DNA of 64,000 nucleotides, taken from contig CM049309.1 in assembly GCA_026874595.1 (NCBI GenBank), positions 432,501 to 496,500 on the forward strand, written 5' to 3'. Of this stretch, positions 1 through 12,476 are shown one piece after another (position 1 is the first letter of the stretch; every line of letters begins with the position of its first letter). The translations under genes and the position numbers were made by a program. The DNA is from Sipunculus nudus (Eukaryota; Annelida; Sipuncula; Golfingiida; Sipunculidae). The notes beneath the pieces were generated by a model. That model ran no database searches. It was not told the DNA's origin and saw nothing but the letters and a program-made list of their open reading frames with translations.

Positions 1-47
1 ATAGGGACATCCATGATCATGGATACTTTCAAACAATCAAAAATCAC

Positions 48-598
48 TTTTGAATCAAGTTAAAGGGGCCTGTTCCTCTACCTGACAACTATTAACTAAA
101 GATAGTGATTTTTGAATCAAGTTAAATGGGCCTGTTCCTATACCTGACAACTATTAACTAAAGATAGTGATTTTTGAATCAAGTTAAAGGGGCCTGTTCC
201 TATAACTGACAACTATTAACTTAAGATAGTGATTTTTTAATCAAGTTAAAGGGGCCTGTTCCTATACCTGACAACTATTAACTAAAGATAGTGATTTTTG
301 AATCAAGTTAAAGGGCCTGTTCCTATACCTGACAACTATTAACTAAAGATAGTGATTTTTGAATCATGTTAAAGGGGCCTGTTCCTTTACCTGACAACTA
401 TTAACTAAAGATAGTGATTTTTTAATCAAGTTAAAGGGGCCTGTTCCTATACCTGACAAATAGTAACTAAAGATAGTGATTTTTGAATCAAGTTAAAGAG
501 GCCTGTTCCTATACCTGACAACTATTAACTAAAGATAGTGATTTTTGAATCAAGTTAAAGGGGCCTGTTCCTATACCTGACAAATAGTAACTAAAGAT
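48..598. repeat. 62-bp minisatellite, about 9 copies
   Basis: The unit contains GGGGCCTGTTCCTATACCTG followed by an AACTATTAACTAAAGATAGT stretch. It recurs at 62 bp (once 61 bp) with few substitutions. It lies in the large downstream intron of WDR36. Confidence 0.95.
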
Positions 599-619
599 AA
601 TCCTTTGAACATTTTATAA

Positions 620-1175
620 ACAAGAGACCTGTGGGTCACAGCACTCAGCTGAAATTGGAATGAGAATATTTTTATAACTAGGAAACCAAGGGTCTTGATT
701 ATCAGCTGAACTGGTCAAAAGGAGAGGTTTATGAGTTATTGTTTTCAAAATATGGGTCCTGTGATCAGTTTGAAGCCAACCTGTCTAACCAAACTGGAGT
801 GTTTATCTAAAAACTAATCTGTCAATGGATGGGCCCTGTGACCTTGACCTTTGACAAAGTGACCTCAAAATCAAAAGAAACCTTCCCCAATTCGTATGTG
901 GAAGATTGAACGTTTGGGATGAATGTTTGGCTGAAAATGCATCCACAATCTTTTAAAAGAAGTGGGTCCTGTGACCTTGACCTTCGACCTTATGACCCCA
1001 AAAGGGTTCTTACATTATTGATAGGCATATATAAGTCAAGTTTGAAACCAATAGGTCAATCCAAACTGGAGTCATCATCTGGAAACAAATATTTGGACAT
1101 TCAGAAAGACAAAAAGACAGACGGACAGGGTGATTAATATAAGGCATTCACTTATTCAAACAGGGCCCTAATAAA
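620..1175 (+). repeat. Transposon-like element fragment with ACAAG palindromic head
   Basis: It starts ACAAGAGACCTGTGGGTCAC (near-palindrome) and GCACTCAGCTGA, a diverged version of the head at 4111. It contains GACCTTGACCTT motifs and ends with an ACAGACGGACAG run near 1110. Assignment to the same broad family is by head and tetranucleotide run only. Confidence 0.55.
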
Positions 1176-1267
1176 CAACACTAGGTTTCAGGGCATGATG
1201 AATCCACAGATGCAAATCTGTTAGTATCTATATAATTTAGCAGTCTCAAAATAAAGAAAAATAGCAT

Positions 1268-1845
1268 CAAACAGATCAAAGCCTACAGGGCTAATGCAAA
1301 CCAGTGCAATGGGATATAACCAGGTATAATGCTTCCAATGCTGGGCCATTACTTTTCAAGTACATGTGTAACATTTATATAAACAATTTAAGTACTAAAC
1401 ATTTTGATCAAGAACCAATTACACAAACATCACTGCTGAAATTCAGGCATGGGTGCACACAACACAAAAATTATTGTAGCTGGCACCACCAGTCTTGCAT
1501 ACAATGAAGCTATCACAGATGTATATATATATATGTCTAATTTAAGGCTGATATATCAAACCCCATCCCCCACCCCACCCCCTGAGAATAAGCAGGGACC
1601 TACACTGTGCAAAAATTATTGAAGGTGGTGCCACCAGTCTTGTACATGTGATGCTATCCTATTTATATAAATATGCCTAATTTCAGGTTGATATATCAAA
1701 TTCCTCTGTAGAAATAAGCAGGCACATACACTGTGCAAAAGTCATTGTACATGGCGACACCTGTCTTGTGAACGAGAAAGCCATCAATAATGCATAGACA
1801 GGTAAAAATATCAGACCAATACATCAAACTTCCTTTGTGTTTGAT
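1268..1845 (+). repeat. About 140-bp tandem units with GGTGGTGCCACCAGTCTTG
   Basis: Three units each contain CACTGTGCAAAAATTATTG-like sequence, then a decayed GGTGGNGCCACC palindrome and a CTATC...TATATCAAA block. A related head (AAAGCCTACAGGGCTAATGC) lies near 1279 and again near 56335. No gene was seen. Confidence 0.6.
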
Positions 1846-1849
1846 GCAC

Positions 1850-2400
1850 TGGGCTGACCAGGCTAAGGTGAGAAAGGCAGTTGCCCCGAGTGAACTGTGA
1901 AAAATTTATTGGCTCAAGCCACTGCACTGAGTGAACTCTTGACCTTTACCTTGCTGCACACATGGCACAAAAGGCAGTCTGCCAAAGCTATAAACAGATC
2001 CAGGCTAAACTTTGATGCCAAATCTGATGCAGTGGGCAGTCTGCAAAAGCTATAAATAGAATGCAGCTACTGCACTGAGTTAACTCTTGCCCTGTACCTG
2101 GTTGCACTGAGTGAACTCTTGAGCTGTTGCATACTCTGACAATGTTGGCAGTCTGCCAATGATGTAAATAGGTCCGTGCCAAATCTGATGCAGGGGGCAG
2201 TCTGCCAAAGCTATAAACAGAATGCAGCTTCAGCACTGAGTGAACTCTTGACCTATATCTGGCTGCACTGAGTGAACTTTAGACCTGATGCCTAATCTGA
2301 CACGGTCGGCAGTCTGCAAAAGCTATTAATAGATCCAGGCTGAACTTTGGCGCCAAATCTGATGCAGTGGGCAGTCTGCCAAAGATATTTATAGATACAA
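1850..2400. repeat. Irregular minisatellite with CAGTCTGCCAAAGCTATAAA
   Basis: Imperfect units share GATGCAGTGGGCAGTCTGCC and CACTGAGTGAACTCTTGACC blocks in varied order, giving a compound array. The open frame on the minus strand here is a by-product of the repeat. Confidence 0.75.
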
Positions 2401-3340
2401 ACACAAGCTTGGCCTTTTGGTAAATCTGTTTACACATACTGAAAGACTTTGGCTAAAATGCTTTTTTTTAAGCTGATGCATTCATAAGATTTTTTATAAA
2501 AATGTTTAAAATAAAAAAAGATGCAGTCCTTTAATTTTTAAAGGTCTAATAATTGTGCCAAAAATCATTTAGGTAAACTTGAATGAAGGCCACCTAAGAA
2601 TCATTTTTGTGCAATGTTTCATAAATTGAAACAACAGTTTTGCAGAAGGAGACTATAGCAGCACTATATTTGAAACAGGCTTACTAATGGCCTCAAGAAC
2701 AAATTAAGCTTTCTATGACTCTACCAAAAATAAATGAACCCAACCTATTCTTATACAATTTAAAAACCCTACCCTATCCTTTAATATTCTTGTGAAAAAT
2801 TAAACCATTCAGCTTGACAGTTTCATCATAAAACATTTTAAAGTTGAAAGTGGCTAAAATTACAAGGTTTCTGATCATAAAAAATAGGTCGATGTAGGTG
2901 GCCCCACAAAAACTGCAATTTTAAATGAGTCACATGACCAACATTTGCACAAAATATAGTGATCATAGCTCCTATTTTACTGAGACAGTTAAGTTAGTAT
3001 GCTTACTTGCCAAATGACTAATTTCAAATTCCTGTAACTTGGCCAAAATTCATCAAACCAAAACCATTTGAACAAACTTGAGAGAGCTGGTATCTGGAAT
3101 CATTTCTGTGAAATATTGCACCTTTTGGGTGAATAATTTTTGAGAAGAAGATTTCAAAGGTTTTTTAGCTTTTTCCTGATAATATGTAAGTTAATGCAGG
3201 AGCACCACAAAACACTCAATCCCACAAAATTTGATATTTGACAGATTTCTGCATAAAATTTGGGGATGCTAGTGGACGGACAGCAAATGGACAAAGGACC
3301 ATGACTATAGCTCAGATGACTTATATTCAGCTGAGTTAAA
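2401..3340 (+). repeat. Repeat fragments ending in a family-A hairpin tail
   Basis: The middle part (GTAGGTGGCCCCAC, CTTGGCCAAAATTCATC) resembles 57420-58060. At 3308-3338 it ends in the hairpin tail shared with other copies (TAGCTCAGATGAC, 5-nt loop, partly decayed right arm, GAGTTAA), preceded by GGACGGACAG. No coding sequence was seen. Confidence 0.65.
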
Positions 3341-4110
3341 ATGCTTAAATTTTTTTTTTAATCCAGGTGGTGACAGAAAATCTGCAGGAACTGATGAAAC
3401 AGTCCATGATGAATATGCATGCAAAGAAAAATGGTAATCAATGCATAAGTTGTTCAGATAATGGAGCTTTTGTATATAATTTTTAATTATTCCTGGGGGT
3501 GCTTCTGAGCCCCATAGTTTGGAGGATATGGGTAACAGGAACCGAATATCAGATTTCCTGGAACTCCTATGATGTCAAATTAGAAGTTTCTAGGTCGAAC
3601 GGTTATAATTTGTGCCCAGTTTATGGACAACAACATCTTTGAAGGTCTCAAAAATAGACAAAACAAGAAAATTAAAGGAACTTTTGTCCTCAGCTTTGGG
3701 CTCTTGTTATATTTCATCCTTGATTAGCAACCAAAATTATGACATGTGGAGAAATCTTGAGGGCACATGAATCTTAAACAAATGTACTATGACATGTGGA
3801 GACATCTGCAGGCGAACATTAAAACTAAAACACATTGAGAAATTGTACCAAAATATGATTATGTTATTTTGAGCTGGAGAGTATTATATTTCAGATAGAC
3901 ATTCCAAAACCAATCCAAACCGAGGTATGCATGAGACCAATCACTGACCCAAATTTGAATGATATCCGATAATATTTAGGAAAGTTATTGCACAGAAATG
4001 AATCTGACTGGCAGAGAGACAGACAGACAGACAAAGGGACAGACAGACAAACCTAAATCAATGTCCCCTATTCTGCAGAAGCGCAGGCCAAAAATATGTA
4101 AAATTTAGAA
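3341..4110 (+). repeat. Family-A satellite unit plus unrelated tail with (GACA)n
   Basis: It begins with one unit of the roughly 335-bp satellite (CTGCAGGAACTGATG, AGGATATGGGTAACAG). It continues through low-similarity sequence to a GACAGACAGACAG run at about 4017-4055, where it ends. No gene was seen. Confidence 0.6.
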
Positions 4111-6857
4111 ACAAGGGACCCATGGGTCACGGCGCTCAGCTTAAGTTTGAAATTTTTGCAAATGCAAAATATTCTATTTTAATGTTTTTCATTTATATAA
4201 GCATATGAGAAGCTAAGAGGAAAGAGGCCCTCCTACTTGGTTATAGTAAATTTCTAAATATATGATTGCAAACTAATACTCTGACAAGACTGTCATGAAG
4301 AAAAACAGTAAAAGTTTTGAGAAACTGAGATGGATATGAAAAATTTACAGATGGACAGGCAAGTGGATTAATGCATTAAAGTTTATATATAAGCCTATTA
4401 TTTAGGCATATCTACTTTTTCCATTAAATTAGTTTTTATCTGATTATTTTTTTATTTACAAGTTTTATAAATTTGTATTAAATAACACTGAAAATATAAA
4501 TTAAAATATTAGAATTCTCAGTTGCAATCATTATATATCCAGAGTGTAGCTCATATTGGGTCATATTATGCATACACATATATTTTTATTATTTTTAAAT
4601 CACAAATGTTTAAACTGAATTTAAAAGAAAATAATGCCACAACATGGCATCTACAAGATTATTCCTTGAATCACAATTAAAAAATTTTGCACATTGGAGT
4701 TTTCAGTACATGCTTAATCTTATTCACAGATATAAAATAAAAGATTCAGTAAATTTGGTAAAATAAAAACATCTTTTCAAATAAAGTATACACACTGTTG
4801 GTTGAATGAGGGACAAACAATATCATTATGCTAATTACGATCTCAGCTATAATTTATTACTGAAATTAATAGTCAATTTCACACCTGGTGAAGTTTTTAC
4901 TCTTCTCGAGTAAGGCATTACTTATCTGATGAACATCCCCACTTTCATAGCAATACACCACTATGTGGACACAATTAAATGTGCACTTAAATCATTGTAA
5001 CCCTGGTGGTGAATACAAAATCTAAAATGTAGCATTGCATAGCCAAGAATAAAATGAAATACAGAAAATTATAACATTCATCTAGTTAATGCACCATCTA
5101 GGGGGTGGTGTGCAGGGCAGAGGGAAAGCCTGCTAGTAGTGGCCAAGCTGAGCCAAGGCAAGCTGCCTGGGGTGGGTTACATAATGCAAGTGAAGGCTGT
5201 ACTACTAGGTGGGCTAGATGTAAACAACACTTCACATGGTGTATGAAAACTTGAATAAAAGCTACTCTTTTCAAACAATTCCTTTGAAATTTCAGATTTT
5301 AAAAGATTAAATCCTTATGTATATATGCTGTGAAAATTAAATCAACAGTGCTTTCAGGAAACAAACATGCCATGATTTAAGGAACTTAGAGTTGAAGCTG
5401 GGGAGCTTAGCTCTAGCAAACTGCATAACACTAGCTTGATGTAAACAATATGTGACATGGTGCTTGAAAACTTGAATAAAATCTAGTTTTTGATCAACTG
5501 GTTTCAAATTTTTGGTATTAACAGATGAAATGCTATCAAAAACATGCTGTGAAAATTAAATCCACAGCAGTTACAGGAAAAAAACGTGCCGTGGCCAAAG
5601 TTGGGCAAAATTTAAGGTACCAATTTTTATTTTTGCTAATATTTTAAAAAATTTAAAAGATTTTAATCTAATTTTGGGTATACAATTTAATTTTGATTAA
5701 TTTAAGTTATATTACTGGAAAAAAAAGTCCTTAGCTTTAACATGTTTTGTGTTAAGCGATCAAATATCTTTTCTGATTTTTCACAAAATGCATTATGTTT
5801 GAGCCCATAACTTTTTCTAAATTATATAATACAGACCTTATTTCTGGCATGTACATAGGAACTATATAGAAGAATATTTATGGTAAATATGAGGAAAAAC
5901 AGATGGGTGGTTTTGATATTAGGCAGTCCTGAAGTGTGAAAATATGTTTTAAATAAAAAATTGAGGTTTTTTTCTTAATTTCTCAAAGGAACAAAGTCGC
6001 AAAGACCCAGTTTTCAGCTTGGTAGGAGATCTTGGGGACATCTTATATTATGCCAACAGCCTGGGGAGCACAGAGATGTGCACTGAATGGCCTACAGTCA
6101 CAAAAGTGGACTGCTTGACAATGTAAGGGAATACAACAAGAGCCTCCCAAAAAAATTCAATAACTAGCCTAATTTTGCAGCTTTTATTTTCAAATTTCAG
6201 ATTTTAACAGATTAAATCCTTATGCGTACATGCTGTGAAAATTTTATCCACAGTACTTACAGGAAAAAAACGTGCCGTGGGCAAAATTTAAGGTACCAAT
6301 TTTATATTTTTGCCAATATTAAAAAAAATTAACAGATTTTGATCTAATTTTTGGTATACAATTAAATTTTGATCAATTAAAGTTGTATTACTGAAAAAAA
6401 GTCCCTACCTTTAACACTTTTGGCCTTAAGTGACCAAATATCTTTCCTGATTTTTTTTACAAATTCCATTATGTTTGGGCCCATAACTTTTTTAAATTAA
6501 ATAACACTGACTTTTTTTCTGGCATGTACATAGGAACTATCTAGAGGAATATTTATGGTAAATATGAAGAAAACCAGATGAGTGGTTTTGATATTAGGCA
6601 GGCCTGAAGTATGAAAATTGATTTCTAATAAAAAACTGAGGTTTTTCCTTAATATCTCGAAGGAACGAAATCCTATTGACCTATTTATAAGAGATTTTGG
6701 GGACATCTAACTGTATGCCGAATTTCAGATTCGTAGGTCCAATGGTGTCAAAACGTGCCAGTCTTATGGACAGACAAACAGACGGAATGACAGACAGACG
6801 GACAACGGACAATGGACCACGACTATAGCTCAGATGACTTATAGTCAGCTGAGCTAA
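4111..6857 (+). mobile_element. Family-A Helentron-like element, copy 1 (2.75 kb, non-coding)
   Basis: The head is ACAAGGGACCCATGGGTCAC, containing the 12-bp palindrome GACCCATGGGTC, followed by GGCGCTCAGCT. The tail has a GACAGACGGACAACGGAC run and then, at 6826-6856, a hairpin with 13-bp arms (one mismatch) reading TAGCTCAGATGAC / GTCAGCTGAGCTA, ending CTAA. The first bases inside the head (GCTCAGCT) are inverted in the tail. From about 4155 to the end it is homologous to 58951-61503. No open frame of note. Helentron/Pearl type is inferred from end structure and microsatellite content. Confidence 0.75.
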
Positions 6858-6860
6858 TAA

Positions 6861-9800
6861 ACAAGTGACCCATGGGTCATGACGCTCAGCTGACTGGGAA
6901 GAGATTCGCTAAAGGAAATTTTATCATCAGAATGGTAGTATATACCCATTCAACTGAAGCATCAAACAGATTAACCAACAGGCCAAGATTTAGTCTGTAT
7001 TTATATATCTCAAAAATAGAGAAAAAATGTGTAAACTTAAAAAACTAGAATACGGGTAGCCGACAAGTGACTACGTGTATCCGCCAAAATCAGAGTGGAA
7101 TGGTTGAAGTGAGGCATGGATTGAGTGGCAAGGGGAAATAGAGTAAGGTATGTTGCATATTAGCATGGATGTCTGCAGCCTAAATGTGTATGTAGGTTGT
7201 GCCACCTACCACAAATCCAGAAAGCTGTCCAAGTTGTATACATATGTAAAATTTTAGGCAGAAAAGTCAAACCACTACATGTATATGAGTGATTTTAGCC
7301 GACGGCAGACAAACAGACAGACGCTGTGCAAAAATGGTTGCAGGTGGCCCCTCCAGTTTTGTGTATGATAAAGACCTATGTGAGATCTATACACATGGAA
7401 AATTTGGCCCAATCAGTCAAACGGTTCCTGAGATATGAGCTTGGATGTGATCAGTGTGAACGTGAATGTAGGTGGCGCCATCTGTCATAAAATCAAGAAA
7501 GCTATCCTGGATGTATATGCATGCCGAATTTCAGGTGAATTAGTCAATTCACTGCAGAGATATGAGTGATTTTAACCCAAGGCAGATGAACAGATGGACA
7601 CTGTGCAAACATGGTTACAGGTGGCGCCACCATTTTTGTGTATGTTATAAAGCAATCCAAGGGCTACATTTGTATAAATTTTATTTCCTGATTGGTCAAA
7701 CGGTTCTCGAGATATGAGGGTTTATGTGTGGATCAGACGCACAAATGGACGCAGGATAAAAGGGAAAGGTCAGAGGTAAACACAAATTGGTTAGGCACTA
7801 GTTCACATGTGACTAGATAATTAGTGTAAGTTTCGGAAAAATCGGTCCATTTTTCTCAGAGGAGCTCTCTTGAAACAAACGTGGCGGCGGCGGAGGAACC
7901 CGGTCAAAAACATAGTATCTGCAAAACTTCGTTTTGGAGGATACAAAAATACAGGTGGCTCCACCAGTCTGCAGAAACTAATAAAAACACTTAATGGTCA
8001 ATATCCATGCAAAGAATCATGGTTATCTCGGCATTAGTTGTTCAGATACTTCAGCTTTTGTATCAAATTGTCCATTATTCTGAGGGATACTTCAGAGTCC
8101 TATAGCTTGAAGGATATGGGTAACAGAGACCTAATTTCAAATTTCCACAGGCACTCTTCATGGGCCTCCTTGTATGACAAGAATGAAGTTTCTAGGTCCA
8201 GTTGTTGCAATTTGTACCCTGTTGACAGATAACCACATCTTTAAAGGTCTCAAAAAAAGAGAAATAAATTCGTAAAAATTTGAAAAAAATAGAGGTGGCG
8301 CACCCAGTCTGCAGAAACTGATGGAACAGCTCATGATCCATATGTATGCCGAAAATCATGACCATCAGTGTTGTAGTTATTGAGATATTGAAGATTTTGT
8401 ATGAAATTTTTGACTACTCTGGGGGGTACTTTGGGGCCCCATAGCTCTAGGGTTGGGTAACAAAGACCTAATTTCTGGTTTCCATGGAGACTTTTCATAG
8501 GTCTCGCAGTGTTTCGAGAATGAAGATTCTAGGTTCAGTTGTTACGATTTGTGCCACACTAACAGATGACAGCACCCTTAAAGGTCTCAAATAGAGGAAA
8601 AAATCGTAATAAACCCGAACAAATACAGGTTGTGCCACCAGTCTGCAAGAACTGATGAAACACCTCTTGATCAATATGTATGCCAAAAATCATGACCATC
8701 AGTGATGTAGTTATTGAGATATTGAAGTTTTTGTATGAAATTTTTGACTACTCTGGGGGGTACTTTGGGGCCCCATATCTCGATGGATATGGGTAACAGA
8801 GACCTAATTTCTGGTTTCCATGGAGACTTTTCATGGACCTCTCAGTGTGGCAAGAATTAAGATTCTAGGTCCAGTCATTACGATTTGTGCCTTGTTAACA
8901 GATGTTCACATTTTGAAAGGTCTCAAAAATAGAGGTAGAAATCGTAAAAAAATCAAACAATAAAGGTGGCGCCACCAGTCTGTAGGAACTGATGATACAT
9001 CTCATGATCAATAGTTATGCCACAAATTATGACCATCAGTCAAGTAGTTAATGAGATATTGAAGTTTTTGTATGAAATTTTTTACTTTTCTTGGGGGTAC
9101 TTTGGGGCCCCATAGCTCAAAGAATATGGGTAACAGAGACCTAATTTCTGGTTTCCATGGAGACTTTCCATAGGTCTCTCAGTGTGTCGAGAATGAAGAT
9201 TCTAGGTCCAGTCATTACGATTTGTGCCACGCTAACAGATGACAGCATCCTTAAAGGTCTCAAAAATAGAGGAAAAAATCGTGAAAAATCGAACAATACA
9301 GGTGGCGCCACCAGTCTGCAGGAACTGATGGAACATCTCATAATCAATATGTATGCCAAAAATCATGACCATCAGTGATGTAGTTATTGAGATATTGAAG
9401 TTTTTGTATGAAATTTTTGACTACTCTGGGGGGTATTTTGGGGCCCCATAGCTGCAAGGATATGGGTAACAGAGACCTAATTTCTGGTTTCAATGGAGAC
9501 TTTTCATAGGTCTCTCAGTGTGTTGAGAATAAAGATTCCAGGTCCAGTCGTTATGATTTGTGCCTTGTTAACAGATGTTCACATTTTTAAAGGTATCAAA
9601 AATAGAGAAAAAAATTCGTAAAAAATTGAAAAATACAGGTGGCTCCACCAGTCCTCAGGAAGTGATGATACATCTCATGATCAATATGTATGCCGAATAT
9701 AATGACCATCAGTCAAGTAGTTAATGAGATATTGAAGTTTTTGTATGAAATTTTTGACTTTTCTGGGGGGTACTTTGGGGCCCCATAGCTGGAAGGATAT

Positions 9801-11577
9801 GGGTAACAGAGACCTAATTTCTGGTTTCCAAGGAGATTTTTCATTGACCTCTCAGAATGTAAAGTTACAAGATTCTAAGTCCAGCGGTTACGATTTGTGC
9901 CAGGTTAACGGACAGACAGACAGACGGACGGACGGACAGACGGACGAGGGACAAAGAGTGATTGCTATAGCTCAGCATGACTGAAAGTCAGCTGAGCTAA
10001 AAATCATGACCATCTGTATTGTAGTTATTGAGATGTTGCATTTTTTTTTAATCAAATTTTCCATTATTCTTGGGGGTAATTGGGAGCCCCACAGCTCAAA
10101 TGATATGGGTAACAGAGACCTTATTTCAGGTTTCCATGGAGACTTTTCATAGGTCTCTCACTGTGTCAAGAATGAAGATTCTAGGTCCAGTCTTAACGAT
10201 TTGTGCCCTGTTAACAGATGTCAACATTTTTAAAGACCTCAAAAACAGAGAAAACAATTCGTAAAGAATCGAAAAATACAGGTGGCGCCACCAGTCTGCA
10301 GAAACTGATGAAACATCCCATGATCAATATGTATGCCAAAAATCATGACCATCAATGATGTAGTTAATGAGATATTGAAGTTTTTGTATGAAATTTTTCA
10401 CTATTCTGGGGGGTACTTTGGGGCCCCATAGCTCAAAGGATTTGGGTAACAGAGACCTAATTTCTGGTTTCCATGGAGACTTTTTATAGGTCACTCACTG
10501 TGTCAAGAATAAGGATTCTAGGTCCAGTCTTTACGATTTGTGCCGTGTTAACAGTTGTTCACATTTTTAAAGGTCTCAAAAATAGAGAAAAAAATTTGTA
10601 AAAAATCTAAAAATACAGGTGGCGCCACCAGTCTGCAGGAACTGATGGAACATCTCATGATAAATATGTATGCCAAAAATCATAACCGTCAGTGATGTAG
10701 TTAATGAGATATTAAAGTTTTTGTATGAAATTTTTTACTATTCTGGGGGGTACTTTGGGGCCAAATAGCTCGAAGGATATGGGTAACAGAGACCTAATTT
10801 CTTGTTTCCAAGGAGATTTTTCATTGACCTCTCAGAATGTAAAGTTACAAGATTCTAAGTCCAGCGGTTACGATTTGTCCCAGGTTAACGGACAGACTGA
10901 CGGACAGACGGACGGACAGACGGACGACGGACAAAGAGTGATCACTATAGCTCAGCATGACTGAAAGTCAGCTGAGCTAAAAATTGAGGTTTTTCCTTAA
11001 TTTCTTAAAAGTAGCAAAGACCCAGTTTTCTGCTTGGTAGGAGATCTTTGGGACATCTAACATTAAGCCAAATTTTGGGTTCCTAGGTCTTATGGTTTCA
11101 AAACTTGCCACATCTACGGACAGACGGATGGACAAGGGACAATTGACAACGACTATAGCTCAGATGACTTATATTCAGCTGAGCTAAAAATGTGTAAAAA
11201 TAAAAAAAAATACAGGTGGTGCCACCAGTCTCCCAGAACTGATGTAAAACTCCATGATGATAATGCATGCAAAGAATCATTGTGATCAATGCATTAGTTG
11301 CTCAGATACTGGAGCTTTTGTATAAATTTTAATTATTCTAGGGGGGTAATCCTGAGCCCCATAGCTTGGAGGATAAGGGTAACAGCAACCTAATTTCAGG
11401 TTTCCAAGGAGATTTTTCATGGACCTCCCAGGATGTCAAGTTAGATGATTCCAGGTCTAGCGGTTATGATTTGTGCCTGGTTAAGGGACAGACTGACAGA
11501 CTGCCTGACGGAATGACAGAGGAAGGACAAAGACCAATCACTATAGCTGAGATGACTTTCAGTCAGCTGAGCTAACA
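6861..11577 (+). mobile_element. Composite family-A elements with roughly 335-bp internal satellite
   Basis: The head ACAAGTGACCCATGGGTCAT abuts the tail of the preceding copy with only a few bases between. Inside, from about 7945, are roughly nine tandem units of about 335 bp. Each has GGTGGCGCCACCAGTCTGCA, a GATATTGAAGTTTTTGTATG block, GGGGTACTTTGGGGCCCCAT and GGATATGGGTAACAGAGACC. Four hairpin tails occur (near 9966, 10945, 11155 and 11546), so several elements are tandem or nested. The short open frames with MGNRDLISGF-like peptides are repeat by-products. Confidence 0.7.
7028..7815 (+). mobile_element. Family-E element inserted in family A
   Basis: It starts near ACTAGAATACGGGTAGCCGA and ends at the near-palindrome CTAGTTCACATGTGACTAG (about 7797-7815). 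It contains repeated GTGGCGCCA-type modules and GATATGAG blocks. The paralogous family-A copy at about 35980 lacks this insert. A related copy is at 56335-57195. Confidence 0.6.
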
Positions 11578-11765
11578 ACCATTTTACAACCATTTTCTGT
11601 GATAATCTATTGAACATTTAATAATGACTTAGGCTAAACGGTGGCAATCACATACAGGCAGTTGCTTTCCATCAAGACTAACTGTAGTAATTTTGCATTC
11701 AATTTTTTTTTTCAGAGCAGTTACCCTTACAAATTATATTTTCCTATTTATCAAACTGTTACAAC

Positions 11766-12107
11766 TGAACAAGTCACTTTAAATTACCTGAATGTATACA
11801 CATTTTATATACAGTCACTTTAAATTACCTGAATGTATACACCTTTTAATATTTTTATACACAGTCACTTTAAATTACCTGAATGTATACACATTATATA
11901 CCTGAATGTATACACATTTTATACCTGAATGTATACACATTTTATACCTGAATGTATACACATTTTATACCTGAATGTATACACATTATATACCTGAATG
12001 TATACATATTTTATATCTGAATGTATACACATTTTATACCTGAATGTATACACATTTTATACTTTAATGTATACATATTTTAATGTATACACATTTTATA
12101 CACACTA
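11766..12107. repeat. Minisatellite based on ACCTGAATGTATACACATTT
   Basis: A basic unit of about 23 bp, ending in TTATAC or TATATAC, repeats from about 11787. The first units also include GTCACTTTAAATT. It lies about 220 bp from exon M on the downstream side. The rest of 11578-12324 shows nothing else. Confidence 0.9.
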
Positions 12108-12324
12108 AAAAAATTGAAGATCAATCTGAAGATTGATATTTTGCTTTTCTTAGAATTTGGTTGAAACAATTTTTTGTATTACACCTGGGTAAAAATATGC
12201 AATATTTCAAAGGTCACTGCACTCAAATGAAAACTTGGGACTAAACACAATGTCTCCCCAAGGGGAGAGGAAGAAGTGGTGGGGGAGTATACAACTAATG
12301 TGACTTGAATTTGTTTTCCATTAC

Positions 12325-12476
12325 CTTGATTACATCCAGGTGAAGAAGGTTCTGCCAGCGTGAGGCAGGAAGCAGGGACAGTGTCACCAGTTCATCTGAT
12401 ATCTGCTCTGGGGTTTTGAACTCTGTAACCTCATAGTCTTCCTCTTCCTCCTCTTGACCTTGTTCATCTGTTAAAC
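12325..12476 (-). CDS. WDR36: WDR36 exon M (most downstream exon visible)
   Basis: Encodes an acidic stretch (DEQGQEEEEEDYE), then TPEQISDELVTLSLLPASRW and ends LLHLDVIK. It is the conserved linker into the C-terminal Utp21 domain. The acceptor is TGTCTCAG/GTTTAA and the donor ATCAAG/GTAATG. The exon is 152 bp, phase 0 out. The following intron must exceed 12.3 kb, because no further exon was recognised to the left. Confidence 0.95.

Noticed and set aside
8038-11575. Repeated MGNRDLISGF-like peptides
   Set aside because: By-products of the roughly 335-bp satellite; frames are broken in most units and no gene structure exists.
1-12324. C-terminal Utp21-domain exons of WDR36
   Set aside because: Looked for downstream of exon M but found only repeats and intron; they probably lie beyond position 1.
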